Assembly (NCBI GenBank): GCA_016928865.1
Contig: JAFGJX010000043.1
Coordinates: forward strand, 1 to 46,934
Length of the DNA stretch: 46,934 bases
Reading direction: 5' to 3'
From: Spirochaetota bacterium
Lineage (GTDB): Bacteria; Spirochaetota; UBA4802; UBA5550
A model generated the notes under the pieces. It was given only the letters and a program-made list of their open reading frames with translations, was not told the origin of the DNA and made no database searches. Below are positions 33,125-42,024 of this stretch, piece after piece. The stretch's first letter is position 1; the number at the start of each line of letters is the position of its first letter. A program made the translations under genes and the position numbers.

Positions 33125-35062
33125 CTACTTTTTATCATCATCGACCACTTCATAGTCCGCGTCATAGACCTTCTCGCCGCCCTCACCGGAACTCTCCTTC
33201 CTGGCTCCAGCATCCGCACTGCTGTCAGGCCCTGGCTGCTGCTGCTGGCCGGCCGCCTGTGCATGCTGCTGATACATGCGCTCGGCAAATTTATGGGACG
33301 CCTGTTCCAGCCTGCCCTTGGCCTCTTTGATGGCGGTGACGCTGTCGCCTTCCATGGCTGTTTTCAGGGACGAGATCTCCGCCTCTATCTTATCCTTTTC
33401 CGCCGGCTCGATCTTGTCCGCGTTCTCCTTTATCAGCTTTTCCATTGCGTAAATGAAAGAGTCGGCCTCGTTGCGGGCGTCAATAATCTCGCGGGCCTTC
33501 TTGTCCTCGGAGGAATGCTCTTCCGCGTCCCTGACCATCTTCTTGATCTCGTCCTCGTTCAGCCCACTCGACGACTCGATCCGTATCTTCTGCTCCTTGC
33601 CGGTGCCCAGATCCTTCGCTGAAACGTGAACAATGCCGTTCGCGTCGATATCGAAGGTCACCTCGATCTGGGGAACGCCGCGCGGCGCGGGCGGTATGCC
33701 CACCAGGTCGAACCTGCCCAGGGTCCTGTTCTGAGCCGCCAGCTCGCGCTCTCCCTGGAGCACGTGTATGGAAACCGCCGGCTGACTGTCCGATGCAGTG
33801 GAGAAGATCTGGCTCTTCTTCGTGGGGATGGTGGTGTTCCGCTCGATCAGCTTGGTCATGACGCCGCCCAGGGTCTCGATCCCCAGGGAGAGCGGCGTTA
33901 CGTCAAGCAGAAGCACGTCATGCACGTCGCCGGTCAGGACCCCGCCCTGAATCGCCGCGCCCACCGCGACGACCTCGTCCGGGTTCACCCCCCTGTGGGG
34001 CTCCTTGGCGAAAATGCGCTTCACCAGGTCCTGCACGGCCGGCATCCTCGTTGAGCCGCCCACCAGGATCACCTCGTCGATATCGCCGGCCGTCATGCCC
34101 GCGTCCTCGAGAGCGCTCTTGCACGGCCCCTTGGTGGACTCGATCAGGTCCTCGATAAGCTGCTCGAGCTTCGCCCGCGTCAGGTTCATCACCAGGTGCT
34201 TGGCGCCGGACTGGTCTGCGGTCAGGAACGGTATGTTGATCTCGGTCTGGCTCTTGCTGGAGAGCTCGATCTTCGCCTTTTCCGCCGCCTCCTTCAGACG
34301 CTGGAGCGCCATCTTGTCGCCGGCTACGTCAATGCCCGTCTGTTTTTTGAACTCGAGCATCAGCCACTCCATGATGCGCTGATCAAAATCGTCGCCGCCC
34401 AGATGGGTGTTACCGTTTGTCGATTTCACCTCGAAGACGCCGTCGCCGAGCTCGAGGATGGATATGTCAAAGGTGCCGCCGCCCAGATCGTACACCGCGA
34501 TCTTTTCGTTCTTCTTCGCCTTGTCAAGGCCGTAGGCGAGCGCGGCGGCCGTCGGCTCGTTGATGATCCGCTCCACCTCAAGGCCCGCGATCCTTCCCGC
34601 GTCCTTGGTTGCCTGGCGCTGGGCGTCATTGAAATAGGCGGGGACGGTGATGACAGCGCGGGTCACCTTTTCACCGAGATAGTCCTCGGCCGTCTGCTTC
34701 ATCTTCTGCAGCACCCTCGCCGAAACCTCCTGGGGCGAAAACTCTCCGGCGATTGTCTTGACCCTGACCCCGTCGCGGCCGTCATCAACGACCGTGTAGG
34801 CCACCATCTTCATCTCGCTGGACACCTCGCCGTACCGCCGTCCCATGAAGCGCTTGATGGAGCGTATCGTGTTTTCAGGGTTTGTGATTATCTGGTTTTT
34901 CGCCACCTGGCCGACCAGGCGCTCGCCCTTGTCGGTATATGCGACGATGGAGGGCGTGGTGCGCTGCCCCTCGGAGTTCTGGATTACCACCGGCTCGCCG
35001 CCCACCATGACGGCCACGCAGGAGTTGGTCGTACCCAGGTCAATTCCTATTATTTTACTCAT
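33125..35062 (-). CDS. dnaK: Chaperone DnaK (Hsp70)
   Basis: The 645-residue Hsp70 has the nucleotide-binding signatures [11 protein letters not shown] near the N-terminus, [11 protein letters not shown] near residue 190 and G-G-S-T-R-M-P near residue 335. The linker [13 protein letters not shown] and the C-terminal lid follow, with a Q/A/G-rich tail ending near V-V-D-D-D-K-K. AAGGAG precedes the ATG. It is third in hrcA-grpE-dnaK-dnaJ and controlled by the CIRCE upstream of hrcA. I saw no second CIRCE in the 124-nt grpE-dnaK gap. Confidence 0.99.
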   Translation of the reverse strand: MSKIIGIDLGTTNSCVAVMVGGEPVVIQNSEGQRTTPSIVAYTDKGERLVGQVAKNQIITNPENTIRSIKRFMGRRYGEVSSEMKMVAYTVVDDGRDGVRVKTIAGEFSPQEVSARVLQKMKQTAEDYLGEKVTRAVITVPAYFNDAQRQATKDAGRIAGLEVERIINEPTAAALAYGLDKAKKNEKIAVYDLGGGTFDISILELGDGVFEVKSTNGNTHLGGDDFDQRIMEWLMLEFKKQTGIDVAGDKMALQRLKEAAEKAKIELSSKSQTEINIPFLTADQSGAKHLVMNLTRAKLEQLIEDLIESTKGPCKSALEDAGMTAGDIDEVILVGGSTRMPAVQDLVKRIFAKEPHRGVNPDEVVAVGAAIQGGVLTGDVHDVLLLDVTPLSLGIETLGGVMTKLIERNTTIPTKKSQIFSTASDSQPAVSIHVLQGERELAAQNRTLGRFDLVGIPPAPRGVPQIEVTFDIDANGIVHVSAKDLGTGKEQKIRIESSSGLNEDEIKKMVRDAEEHSSEDKKAREIIDARNEADSFIYAMEKLIKENADKIEPAEKDKIEAEISSLKTAMEGDSVTAIKEAKGRLEQASHKFAERMYQQHAQAAGQQQQPGPDSSADAGARKESSGEGGEKVYDADYEVVDDDKK

Positions 35063-35186
35063 TGCAATGCTCCTTGATCAAAATTTATATTTCACAGGCT
35101 GTCATATAGACACCGTAAACATCTAACAGCTTCCTGAAAAACTCCAGCCCACGACTTTTTATCGTGCCCGGCGGCCTCCGGATCTG

Positions 35187-35933
35187 TCAGTGCGCGCTTT
35201 CCCCATCGCCGCCCTCGCTCTCCTCTTCTTCGGGTGCGGGCTCGGCTGGCGCATCCGCCTTCTTCGCCTTGGTCACCCTTACCTTCGCGCTCCGCACAAC
35301 CAGGTCGTCGATGCGGAAGCCCTTCTGGTAGACCTTTGAGACCGTGTCAACAGCTGCCTCGCCATTCGTCTCGATCTCCACCGCCTCATGGAAATTCGGA
35401 TCGAACTCCTGGTCAAGGGCGTCGATCTCCGTCACGCCGTACTTGCCCATCGTGCTCTCGATCCGATCCGATATCATCGAAACACCGTCCACGAAGGACC
35501 GGTACGTATCCTCAGTGACGTCCTCCTTGGCCATCCCATTGGACGCCTCGATCGCCCTGAGGAGGTCGTCATTGATCTGGATGATATCCTGCGCGAAATC
35601 GCGAATCACCATCTTCCGGTATTCGCCCTGCTGCTTGGCCATCCGCTTTTTATAGTTCTCGAAGTCAGCCTGGCGGCGCATCATGGTGTCCTTCAGGACG
35701 TCCATCTCGCCCCTGAGCTTCAGGTTCTCCTTCATCGCGTTCGTCTTTTCCTCATCCGCGATCCTGTCCGCCTCCCTGCGATACGATTTTCGCCGCTCGT
35801 CAGACGCCCGCTCGTCCTTCATCTTTTTCTCCAGGTCTTCATCGGACGAATCAAAATCTTTTTTCAACATGTGTTCCTTGGCCTCGGCGGATTCCCTGTC
35901 TTTCGCCTTGTGTTCCTTGTGCCTGTCCATCAC
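35187..35933 (-). CDS. grpE: Nucleotide exchange factor GrpE
   Basis: GrpE releases ADP from DnaK. The 248-residue protein has a long charged N-terminal coiled coil (about 1-110, with Q-A-D-F-E-N-Y-K-K-R near residue 90) and a C-terminal beta domain. Family motifs include F-D-P-N-F-H-E-A-V near residue 178 and the G-F-x-I-x-D-x-V-V-R-x-A-K-V segment. The N-terminal extension and acidic C-terminal tail make it longer than usual (about 190). It starts 25 nt after hrcA. Confidence 0.95.
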   Translation of the reverse strand: MMDRHKEHKAKDRESAEAKEHMLKKDFDSSDEDLEKKMKDERASDERRKSYRREADRIADEEKTNAMKENLKLRGEMDVLKDTMMRRQADFENYKKRMAKQQGEYRKMVIRDFAQDIIQINDDLLRAIEASNGMAKEDVTEDTYRSFVDGVSMISDRIESTMGKYGVTEIDALDQEFDPNFHEAVEIETNGEAAVDTVSKVYQKGFRIDDLVVRSAKVRVTKAKKADAPAEPAPEEEESEGGDGESAH

Positions 35934-35958
35934 ACTCTCCGATACAATATTACACCGA

Positions 35959-37017
35959 TCACTTCGACATCTTCGTAAGCAATTCGGTTACAATTCTTCC
36001 CGTGTAATCCACCAGGGGGACCACTTTCTCGTAGTCCATCCTGGTGGGCCCTATGACCCCGACCGACCCGACGAGCTTGTTCCCGATTTTATACGTGGTG
36101 GAGACCATGCTGCACCCCTTCACCTGTTCCTCGTCGATCTCTTCACCGATCAGAGTCTGAATGCCCTCCTTCTCGAGGGTTTTCTCGAGTATGCGCCGGA
36201 TGATGTTGCGTTCCTCGATGATGCGGAGGAGGCTTTGCAGCCGGTCGTTCTCGACCATTTCGGGAATCTTCAATAAATTCTCTATCCCCTCCAGGTGGAG
36301 GTTCGGATCCTCGCTCTCCGATATGGCAAGCTGGGCGATATCCAGCGCCATTTCCTTGTTGTTAATCGCTGCCTTCTCGTTTCGCAGGCGTTCGAAGATG
36401 CTGTCCTTGATCTCGTAGATGGCGTATCCGCACAGCTCGCCGGTGAGATAATTGGAAAAGCAGTAGAGATCATCCTGCGTCAGGTTCGATGATACTGTCA
36501 CCTTCTTGGTGAGGACCACGCCGGTCCTGGTTACAAGAATGAAAAGAATCTCGTCGATGTCCATCGGAACCAGAACCACACGCTTTACCACGGTAAAATC
36601 AAACCGCGGCGTGAGCATCACGGCTGCGTAGCGCGATTCACTGGAGAGCATTTTGGATATAATGGAAAAAATCTTGTCAAGGTGCACTTCCCTCTTGATA
36701 GCTTCCTCCTTGACGGAGATCTCCTTTTCTTTTAAGGAATAATCATACGTGTCAAGCAGGGAATTTACGTAAAACCGGTATCCCTTGTCAGTGGGAATCC
36801 TTCCTGCTGAGGTGTGAGGCTGTTTCAGGTACTCCAGGCTCTCAAGATCGAACATGATATTTCTCATTGTAGCTGGAGATACAGCGAGAGAATATTTTTG
36901 CACAAAGGAACGCGACCCGACCGGCTTTCCCGTGGTTATATAATCATGAACAATGGCCTGTAGTATTGAAGCTTCTCTTTCTTCCAGTGGCCGATCTTTG
37001 ATAATATCGCGCGACAT
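35959..37017 (-). CDS. hrcA: Heat-inducible transcription repressor HrcA
   Basis: HrcA binds CIRCE and represses the chaperone operon at normal temperature, with GroEL modulating its activity. The 352-residue protein has an N-terminal winged helix (S-I-L-Q-A-I-V-H-D-Y, P-V-G-S-R-S, S-P-A-T-M-R-N-I-M, L-E-Y-L-x-Q-P-H-T-S-A-G-R-I-P-T), then an IDD/GAF-like region ending in a V-G-V-I-G-P-T-R-M-D-Y motif. The Shine-Dalgarno GAAGGA lies inside the CIRCE-extended inverted repeat, so the operator and ribosome site overlap. Confidence 0.98.
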   Translation of the reverse strand: MSRDIIKDRPLEEREASILQAIVHDYITTGKPVGSRSFVQKYSLAVSPATMRNIMFDLESLEYLKQPHTSAGRIPTDKGYRFYVNSLLDTYDYSLKEKEISVKEEAIKREVHLDKIFSIISKMLSSESRYAAVMLTPRFDFTVVKRVVLVPMDIDEILFILVTRTGVVLTKKVTVSSNLTQDDLYCFSNYLTGELCGYAIYEIKDSIFERLRNEKAAINNKEMALDIAQLAISESEDPNLHLEGIENLLKIPEMVENDRLQSLLRIIEERNIIRRILEKTLEKEGIQTLIGEEIDEEQVKGCSMVSTTYKIGNKLVGSVGVIGPTRMDYEKVVPLVDYTGRIVTELLTKMSK

Positions 37018-37020
37018 ATT

Positions 37021-37067
37021 TATCCTTCTATTAGCACTCGATATAATTGAGTGCTAATAGAAGGATA
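37021..37067 (-). promoter_or_regulatory. Extended CIRCE operator of the hrcA operon
   Basis: TTAGCACTC-N9-GAGTGCTAA (37031-37057) is a perfect CIRCE. The complementarity continues outward with no mismatch to 19-bp arms (37021-37039 and 37049-37067). The hrcA-proximal arm contains GAAGGA, the hrcA Shine-Dalgarno. HrcA binding therefore blocks both the promoter and, if transcribed in full, the translation start. Confidence 0.95.
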
Positions 37068-37090
37068 ATAAAAAAAATAATTCTAGTCAA
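37062..37090 (-). promoter_or_regulatory. Predicted hrcA promoter overlapping the CIRCE
   Basis: TTGACT (37085-37090) is followed after 17 nt by TATCCT (37062-37067) on the minus strand. The -10 forms the outer end of the extended CIRCE arm. The start would lie near 37055, inside the operator. Confidence 0.45.
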
Positions 37091-37107
37091 GCCAAAAAGT
37101 TAAAAAA

Positions 37108-37944
37108 TTACTTTCTGGCCTCCTTTTCCCTGACTTTATTTTTCTTATCTTTATCCTTGGCTTTATCATCAGCCTCAAGCGCCATCTTTGCGGCATCTAT
37201 AATATTTTTCAGTTTGATGGCTTCCGTGTCTTCACCGAAAAGGACATGAATTTTTCTCAGCGCCGCAAGGTAGTTCATCGATTCCGTAAGGTCTTCCCTT
37301 GCCTTCCCGGCCATTTCATACTTGGTGCGATATTGCTTTGCCGCCTCGGTAAGGCTTTCCTTGCAGAGCTGCATCAGCTCGCGGCGTTCATTAAAAAATT
37401 CCGTGCGCGGGTCGCGAAGCCTCGCCACATCGGAAAAGCTGATAATGTTCCTGGTAATGACGGCCGCGCGCGCCTGCAGCTCGACAAACGACCATTTCCA
37501 TTTCGATTCCTGGCCGAACTTGATTTTCAGCTTGTTGAGCAGAGAATGCATGCGATGGACAAAATTCAGAATCTGCGCGGGATTGAGCTTTTTGATATGC
37601 GCCAGATATTCGTCATTTTCCTTCAGGGTGCGGTCAATATCGTCTCCCACGACCTCCTCAAGGTGTTGAAGCACGAGATAGAACTGCTTCCGCGCGTTTT
37701 CGAGATAGCTGTTGTTCTTGATTCCCAGCATCTCCACTGATAGGTCATTCATCTTTAAAAAGCTGTCGATAGAGTCCATTTCATAAGAAGCGATCTCCAG
37801 ATTGTAATAGCTCTCTATTGACGGGTGCTTTTTCTTTTTGATTGCGGCCTCGTTCAGAGACTTTTTAATCTGCTCGACTTCCCGCTTGATATCCTTAATT
37901 TCGTCATTATACGCCGCCTTCTCGGCCTTGCTCAAAGTTCCCAT
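37108..37944 (-). CDS. Conserved-looking coiled-coil hypothetical protein (278 aa)
   Basis: A 278-residue predicted cytosolic helical protein with an N-terminal coiled coil (K-A-A-Y-N-D-E-I-K-D-I-K-R-E-V-E-Q-I-K), a mixed middle and a Lys/Glu-rich C-terminal tail. No family is recognised. It lies immediately upstream of the hrcA promoter, and its Shine-Dalgarno (AGGATGG) overlaps the stop codon of the preceding 55-residue gene, so the two are coupled. Confidence 0.75.
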   Translation of the reverse strand: MGTLSKAEKAAYNDEIKDIKREVEQIKKSLNEAAIKKKKHPSIESYYNLEIASYEMDSIDSFLKMNDLSVEMLGIKNNSYLENARKQFYLVLQHLEEVVGDDIDRTLKENDEYLAHIKKLNPAQILNFVHRMHSLLNKLKIKFGQESKWKWSFVELQARAAVITRNIISFSDVARLRDPRTEFFNERRELMQLCKESLTEAAKQYRTKYEMAGKAREDLTESMNYLAALRKIHVLFGEDTEAIKLKNIIDAAKMALEADDKAKDKDKKNKVREKEARK

Positions 37945-37953
37945 TTTGCCATC

Positions 37954-38121
37954 CTATGCATAGGTATCGATATGAGTCCCGCTGGTACTATTTTCGACCG
38001 ATTCGGGCGGGGGATTAACAGGTTGTTCCTCAGGCGGGGCCGGCTGCTCTTCAAGACGCGGCGGCTGCGCAGAAAAGCCGCTCGGAACCACGTCCGGTCC
38101 GCTGATATTGGTGATTTCCAT
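37954..38121 (-). CDS. Small proline-rich protein (55 aa)
   Basis: A 55-residue gene with a strong GGGAGGAG Shine-Dalgarno 4 nt before the ATG at 38119-38121. The protein runs N-terminal I-T-N-I-S-G-P-D-V-V, then P/E/Q-rich repeats, ending S-G-T-H-I-D-T-Y-A. Its TAG stop is embedded in the Shine-Dalgarno of the next gene, arguing that both are translated together. Family unknown. Confidence 0.6.
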   Translation of the reverse strand: MEITNISGPDVVPSGFSAQPPRLEEQPAPPEEQPVNPPPESVENSTSGTHIDTYA

Positions 38122-38204
38122 AATGCTCCTCCCAACTTATGGATTCAGCCCAACCAAGGCCTTTCTATATATAATATATTTTTTGTAGAGATAATTTTCA
38201 AGCA

Positions 38205-38233
38205 AAAAACGCCTTTATAGGCATCAGAAAGGC
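38205..38233 (-). terminator. Putative terminator for pspC or read-through
   Basis: A 6-bp stem (GCCTTT 38211-38216, AAAGGC 38228-38233) with an 11-nt loop. On the minus strand it runs into GTTTTTTGC. It is about 200 nt past the pspC stop, so it may act on read-through from the repeat region. Confidence 0.45.
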
Positions 38234-38268
38234 CGACATCCATGCCTGCGCCTTGTTTGCAGAAGTTG

Positions 38269-38343
38269 CTCTGACCCCCGGCAGATACCGATAACTATCG
38301 GAGCCAGCGGGGCCAGAGTAAGAATTTTACCGATAACTATCGG
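38269..38343. repeat. Dispersed repeat element, copy 3 (B-A-B'-A)
   Basis: Box B CTCTGACCCCC (38269-38279), box A ACCGATAACTATCGG (38287-38301), inverted box B' GGGGCCAGAGTAA (38309-38321), then box A again (38329-38343). This copy has one B box inverted relative to the other, so the unit can form hairpins. Same family as 5692-5785 and 31833-31887. Confidence 0.75.
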
Positions 38344-38429
38344 AAAAATGACCTGGATGCCGTAAAAACATCACGAATCTTTTGGAAGATTTTTATTGAC
38401 CGGGCCCGTGCGCCATTAAAAACGATTCG

Positions 38430-38615
38430 TCAGCTGTCGCTCGATGGCATGAGCACCATGAGCACGATATAGACGATAATGCCGGGAAATGCGGCAGACG
38501 CGATTGAGACAAGCACATACAGTATGCGCACCAGCGTCGGGCTCCACCCGAGCCACTCGGCAATACCGCCGCAAACGCCCGCTATTATTTTCTTCTTTGA
38601 TTTTTTCAGGGCCAT
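38430..38615 (-). CDS. PspC-domain protein (61 aa)
   Basis: A 61-residue PspC-family membrane protein. It has the N-terminal A-G-V-C-G-G-I-A-E-W-L-G-W-S-P-T-L-V-R motif typical of PspC and one transmembrane helix (about 31-57). In enterobacteria PspC activates the phage-shock response. Short stand-alone PspC proteins are common in other phyla, and their role is less clear. AAGGAG lies 7 nt before the ATG. No other psp gene is nearby. Confidence 0.9.
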   Translation of the reverse strand: MALKKSKKKIIAGVCGGIAEWLGWSPTLVRILYVLVSIASAAFPGIIVYIVLMVLMPSSDS

Positions 38616-38739
38616 GACAACGCTCCTTGTTGTTCAGCCGGTTATGAGGCCGGTCGCATGATGGCATTTCACGAAACATTCAGGCGGCTTGCGTTAATAG
38701 TGCAAAGATACGCTTTTCTCATGACCAGGAGATATAATG

Positions 38740-40182
38740 CTATTTACGGAGCAAAAGAACAAGCGTAACGTCATCTCTGATGTGATAAGCCTTTAATTCC
38801 CGAATAATATTGTCCTTTATCTCTTCCACATCGACCGTTGACTTGCAGCTTTCAAAAAAAATCGAGGACAGCCTTTCTTCGCCGAACATCTCCCCCTGAT
38901 CATTGACTGCTTCTGTTATACCGTCGGTAAAAAGGCAGAGCACGTCCCCCTTCTTCATTGAGAATGAATCATTTGCGCACATTCCTTCAATCTCATCAAC
39001 AATCCCTATCCACATTCCGCGGGTCTCAATATTCTCAACCGCCTTTTTGTCAGGACGATACAGCATCATGTCCTGGTGAAGACCCGAAAAAACGAATTTT
39101 CCCTTTTCCACGCAGGCCATAACGGTAATGGTCATGTATTTTGACTCGCCGAATCGCTTAATATTTTTCGCTATGACCGAATTGACGACATTTAAAAGCT
39201 TGTTCGGAGACAGGTCCGGATACTGGCGTATAACCGTCTGGATCGAGGTCTGAACCATCATCATCACCAGCCCGGCAGAAACGCCGTGCCCGGAGACATC
39301 GCCGATAACTATCCAGTCCTTGCCGTCAACGGTTATAATGTCATAATAGTCGCCCCCCACCTCGTCCGCCGGCACCATGGTGGCGGTGATATCATACCCC
39401 TTGATGGAGGGGTTCTCAGGAAGGAGAATGGTCTGGATCTTGCGCGCCAGCTCCATCTCGCCCCAGAGCGATTCCATTGCCCTGGAGAGCTGCGCATGTG
39501 AATCTCTCAGCATCAACCGCTGCACCATAAAATTAAAGCTTATTACGCCAAGAACGATTACCAGAATACCCAGGACCGCGAAGATGATTCCCGTATTCAT
39601 CAGCACGTTTTTGATGGAGACGTTGATCCGCATGGTCTCCTCCGTGCGCTGCTTCACGTTTTTCCGCAGCAGCTCGTTCAATTCGCTGTCGATGGCTGAA
39701 AATACCTTGAGCATGGCATTGCCGTAAAAGGTTCCCTGGTCCACATACGCGTTCGCCACTTCAATGCCTATTTCATAATAGCCGTCTATCGCCGCGGCGA
39801 GGTCGTCGATCTTCTGGAGCTCGACGGGGTCATCCTTGAACATGGCTTTCAATGCCTGAACGTCCTTCTGTGCCTGGTTATAATAGGCTTCCGCCTCCAT
39901 AAAGCCGCTGTCGTATCCCTTCTCGTTGCGGGTGGCGCCGACGTAATAGAGCCATTTCTGCATGTTCACGATGCTGCGCTCGAGCTGAACATAGGCAAAG
40001 GCGCCCGGCAGAGTAATTTCAACCGCACTGTTTGCCTTTCCCGCGTTTTTCCCCGTAATAGCGGCTTCTATTATAAAAAGGAGCAAGACCGGCACTAAAA
40101 TGAGAAGAGTGGACAAAAATATTTTTTTGTATTTGATGATGTACTGTTTAATAGATTTTACTGACGACAGGACTCTTTGCAT
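38740..40182 (-). CDS. SpoIIE-family PP2C phosphatase with 4HB-like membrane sensor
   Basis: A 480-residue protein. TM1 is about 21-42, a periplasmic helical bundle (4HB_MCP/CHASE-like) about 55-190, TM2 about 196-222, and a SpoIIE/PP2C domain about 245-480. All metal-site motifs are present: G-G-D-Y-Y-D, G-D-V-S-G-H-G (Asp295), L-F-T-D-G-I-T-E-A (Asp420) and R-D-D-V-T (Asp470/471). It is thus an active serine phosphatase candidate of the RsbU type, acting on an anti-sigma antagonist in partner switching. No HAMP domain is evident. The ATG has AAGGA upstream. It is divergent from the porin/binding-protein operon. Confidence 0.93.
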   Translation of the reverse strand: MQRVLSSVKSIKQYIIKYKKIFLSTLLILVPVLLLFIIEAAITGKNAGKANSAVEITLPGAFAYVQLERSIVNMQKWLYYVGATRNEKGYDSGFMEAEAYYNQAQKDVQALKAMFKDDPVELQKIDDLAAAIDGYYEIGIEVANAYVDQGTFYGNAMLKVFSAIDSELNELLRKNVKQRTEETMRINVSIKNVLMNTGIIFAVLGILVIVLGVISFNFMVQRLMLRDSHAQLSRAMESLWGEMELARKIQTILLPENPSIKGYDITATMVPADEVGGDYYDIITVDGKDWIVIGDVSGHGVSAGLVMMMVQTSIQTVIRQYPDLSPNKLLNVVNSVIAKNIKRFGESKYMTITVMACVEKGKFVFSGLHQDMMLYRPDKKAVENIETRGMWIGIVDEIEGMCANDSFSMKKGDVLCLFTDGITEAVNDQGEMFGEERLSSIFFESCKSTVDVEEIKDNIIRELKAYHIRDDVTLVLLLRK

Positions 40183-40358
40183 TATTATATCCTTAAAGCG
40201 GGATTAGATACTTTTGCATTCATAATAGTCAGGTTATATAATACCATCATGGCAGCCAGTTATTTTATATTCATTCACTATTGATATTTTTTATTTCGTC
40301 AAGCCGAAAATCGTACCGGTTGACATTTAATATTTTTCACGCACGTAGAGAATTATTA

Positions 40359-40387
40359 TTGATTATTTATGATGTTTGTTTTATGAT
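40359..40387 (+). promoter_or_regulatory. Predicted porin/binding-protein promoter
   Basis: TTGATT (40359-40364) and TATGAT (40382-40387) are separated by 17 nt. The start would be near 40394, leaving a leader of about 170 nt to the TTG start codon. Confidence 0.5.
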
Positions 40388-40392
40388 TATTT

Positions 40393-40409
40393 CCATGATA
40401 ATGTCATGG
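40393..40409. promoter_or_regulatory. Palindromic operator candidate at the porin start site
   Basis: CCATGA-taatg-TCATGG, a perfect 6-bp dyad with 5-nt centre, sits at the predicted +1. A repressor bound here would block initiation. The regulator is unknown. Confidence 0.35.
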
Positions 40410-40562
40410 GAAAGGCTCCCGATATAGAACTCTTTATGACCGGTGAGGATGACGATCAGACCATTTTCCTATAAATCCGCGTACATTCACGACTTCGGAG
40501 ACAAGGAAGTTTCATTTTTGAGACACGCCATTAATAACAGCATATCAACTAGGAGGATATTC

Positions 40563-42014
40563 TTGAAAAAGAAACTATTTTTCCCCGCATTGGTTGTTAT
40601 ACTACTTTGGACCTTCCAGCTCTTTGCCCAGAAAAACGAAGAAGAGCCGGATATCGCTCTTGAAGATGATCAAACAATCGAGACAATCAAAGCAGACCGG
40701 TTCCATATTTCGGGCTTTATCGATTTTCAGTTCCAATATTCAAAACTGGAATCCAACAAGAATCCGGCAAAAATATATCTCCATTCTCAAAAGCATTTTA
40801 CCGTGAGCAATTTGAATCTTTATTTGAAATTTAACATCGCCAGGGGCTGGGAGGTGTTCAGCGAGATACGCTTCCTGTATGTGCCGGAAGGGTTGAAAAC
40901 CCCGTGGTCGGATGTATCCGATCCAACCGCGTCCGTGATACCCAAGAAGATCCTGTTCTATCCGGTGGATACCAGTTACTACGACAACAACGTTGTCATG
41001 GGCAAGTATGGTTCCATAGGCATTGAACGGGCATATATTGAATGGAACCGGTATGATTTCGCGAAAATCAGGGCCGGCCATTTTTTGTCCCCCTACGGGA
41101 TATGGAGCCAGGACCATGGCGCGCCTGTCGTGACCTCAATCCGTACGCCGGTCATCGCGGCAGCGCCGGTACCCTTCGTGGGCATGCCGCGATCGCAGAC
41201 CGGCCTGGAGTTTCTCGGTAAAATAAATATTCCGGGCATCGATACGCTTTTTGAGTACGCGATATACGGGACCAATGGAAATTCAGTGGATGCCGCAGTT
41301 GCAAATGACTACAGTTCCGGTTTTAACTACGGCGCTTTTCTGAATTTTAAACTTCCATCTTTAATAAGAACCATTGATATTGATTTCGGCGGCTCAGCCT
41401 ACCGGGGGGAGAGGGTCTATCCCTTCTATCAATATTCGGTCCCGCTTTTCATCCTGGGCCCTGAAGGTTTTATGAGCATGAACCCCTATTTCATACCGAT
41501 GCTCGACAAGTATAAAATCCGCCAGACGGACACAATGGCGATGGCGCACCTGAGAATTGCCTTCAACAATCTGCCTGCGGACAGCACCATAATACTTCAG
41601 GGAGAATATCTGCAGGCATGGGTCCATGAGTATGGGCTGGGAAGCCTGGTTGGTCTTTCAGGATTCGTAAAACGGCCGGAAAATTATTTATATTATATGA
41701 CATACGGCCAGTTTGAGTGGCAGTTCATGGGATGGCTCACGCCGTATTTCAGATATGAATATGTGGAATTTACCTGTTCCGATACCACGCTTACCGCACA
41801 AGGAAAAATGTTTCATCTTTTTATAAGCGGCTTAAATATACGGATCATTCCGGAAGTAGTGCTTAAACTGGAGTATAATTACACCATGCTTTATAGTGCG
41901 AACAATCTTCTTGCCATCACTGACCCGACAGATATCATGAATTCCAGGATTGCTCCCTTTAAAACGAACAATAATATTCATCAGGTCGGGGCATCTCTTT
42001 CAGCGGCATTCTAG
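40563..42014 (+). CDS. Outer-membrane porin-like beta-barrel protein (TTG start)
   Basis: A 483-residue protein. I place the start at the TTG at 40563-40565: AGGAGG lies exactly 6 nt upstream, and from there the product opens with a textbook signal peptide (K-K-K-L-F-F-P-A-L-V-V-I-L-L-W ... F-A-Q). A longer frame from an ATG at 40443 adds 40 residues with no homology or Shine-Dalgarno. The mature part is strand-rich with abundant aromatics and ends in A-A-F, the C-terminal Phe of outer-membrane barrels. Context with a phosphate-binding-like gene suggests a solute porin, possibly for anions (inference). Confidence 0.82.
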   Translation: MKKKLFFPALVVILLWTFQLFAQKNEEEPDIALEDDQTIETIKADRFHISGFIDFQFQYSKLESNKNPAKIYLHSQKHFTVSNLNLYLKFNIARGWEVFSEIRFLYVPEGLKTPWSDVSDPTASVIPKKILFYPVDTSYYDNNVVMGKYGSIGIERAYIEWNRYDFAKIRAGHFLSPYGIWSQDHGAPVVTSIRTPVIAAAPVPFVGMPRSQTGLEFLGKINIPGIDTLFEYAIYGTNGNSVDAAVANDYSSGFNYGAFLNFKLPSLIRTIDIDFGGSAYRGERVYPFYQYSVPLFILGPEGFMSMNPYFIPMLDKYKIRQTDTMAMAHLRIAFNNLPADSTIILQGEYLQAWVHEYGLGSLVGLSGFVKRPENYLYYMTYGQFEWQFMGWLTPYFRYEYVEFTCSDTTLTAQGKMFHLFISGLNIRIIPEVVLKLEYNYTMLYSANNLLAITDPTDIMNSRIAPFKTNNNIHQVGASLSAAF

Positions 42015-42024
42015 GAGGACGGCA

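Larger units (their letters stand above)
38122..38429. other. 308-bp intergenic region with terminator and repeat copy 3
   Basis: Between the 55-residue gene and pspC. It holds an AT-rich stretch (38160-38205), a minus-strand terminator (38205-38233) and the third dispersed repeat (38269-38343). I see no further gene. Confidence 0.7.
40183..40562. other. 380-bp divergent regulatory region
   Basis: AT-rich spacer between the SpoIIE phosphatase and the TTG-started porin. It contains a plus-strand promoter (40359-40387) and a palindrome at the start site (40393-40409). I found no clear promoter for the phosphatase. Confidence 0.55.

Noticed and set aside
34196..35077. A long open frame opposite dnaK, and similar long frames opposite tpiA, tyrS, uvrD-like and radical SAM genes.
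   Set aside because: They are antisense shadows of high-GC coding genes: low-complexity His/Arg/Leu-rich products, no Shine-Dalgarno and no family motifs.
39302..39313. CCGATAACTATC inside the SpoIIE phosphatase gene.
   Set aside because: It encodes W-I-V-I-G-D, the universally conserved strand leading to G-D-V-S-G-H-G, so it is coding sequence, not a repeat copy.
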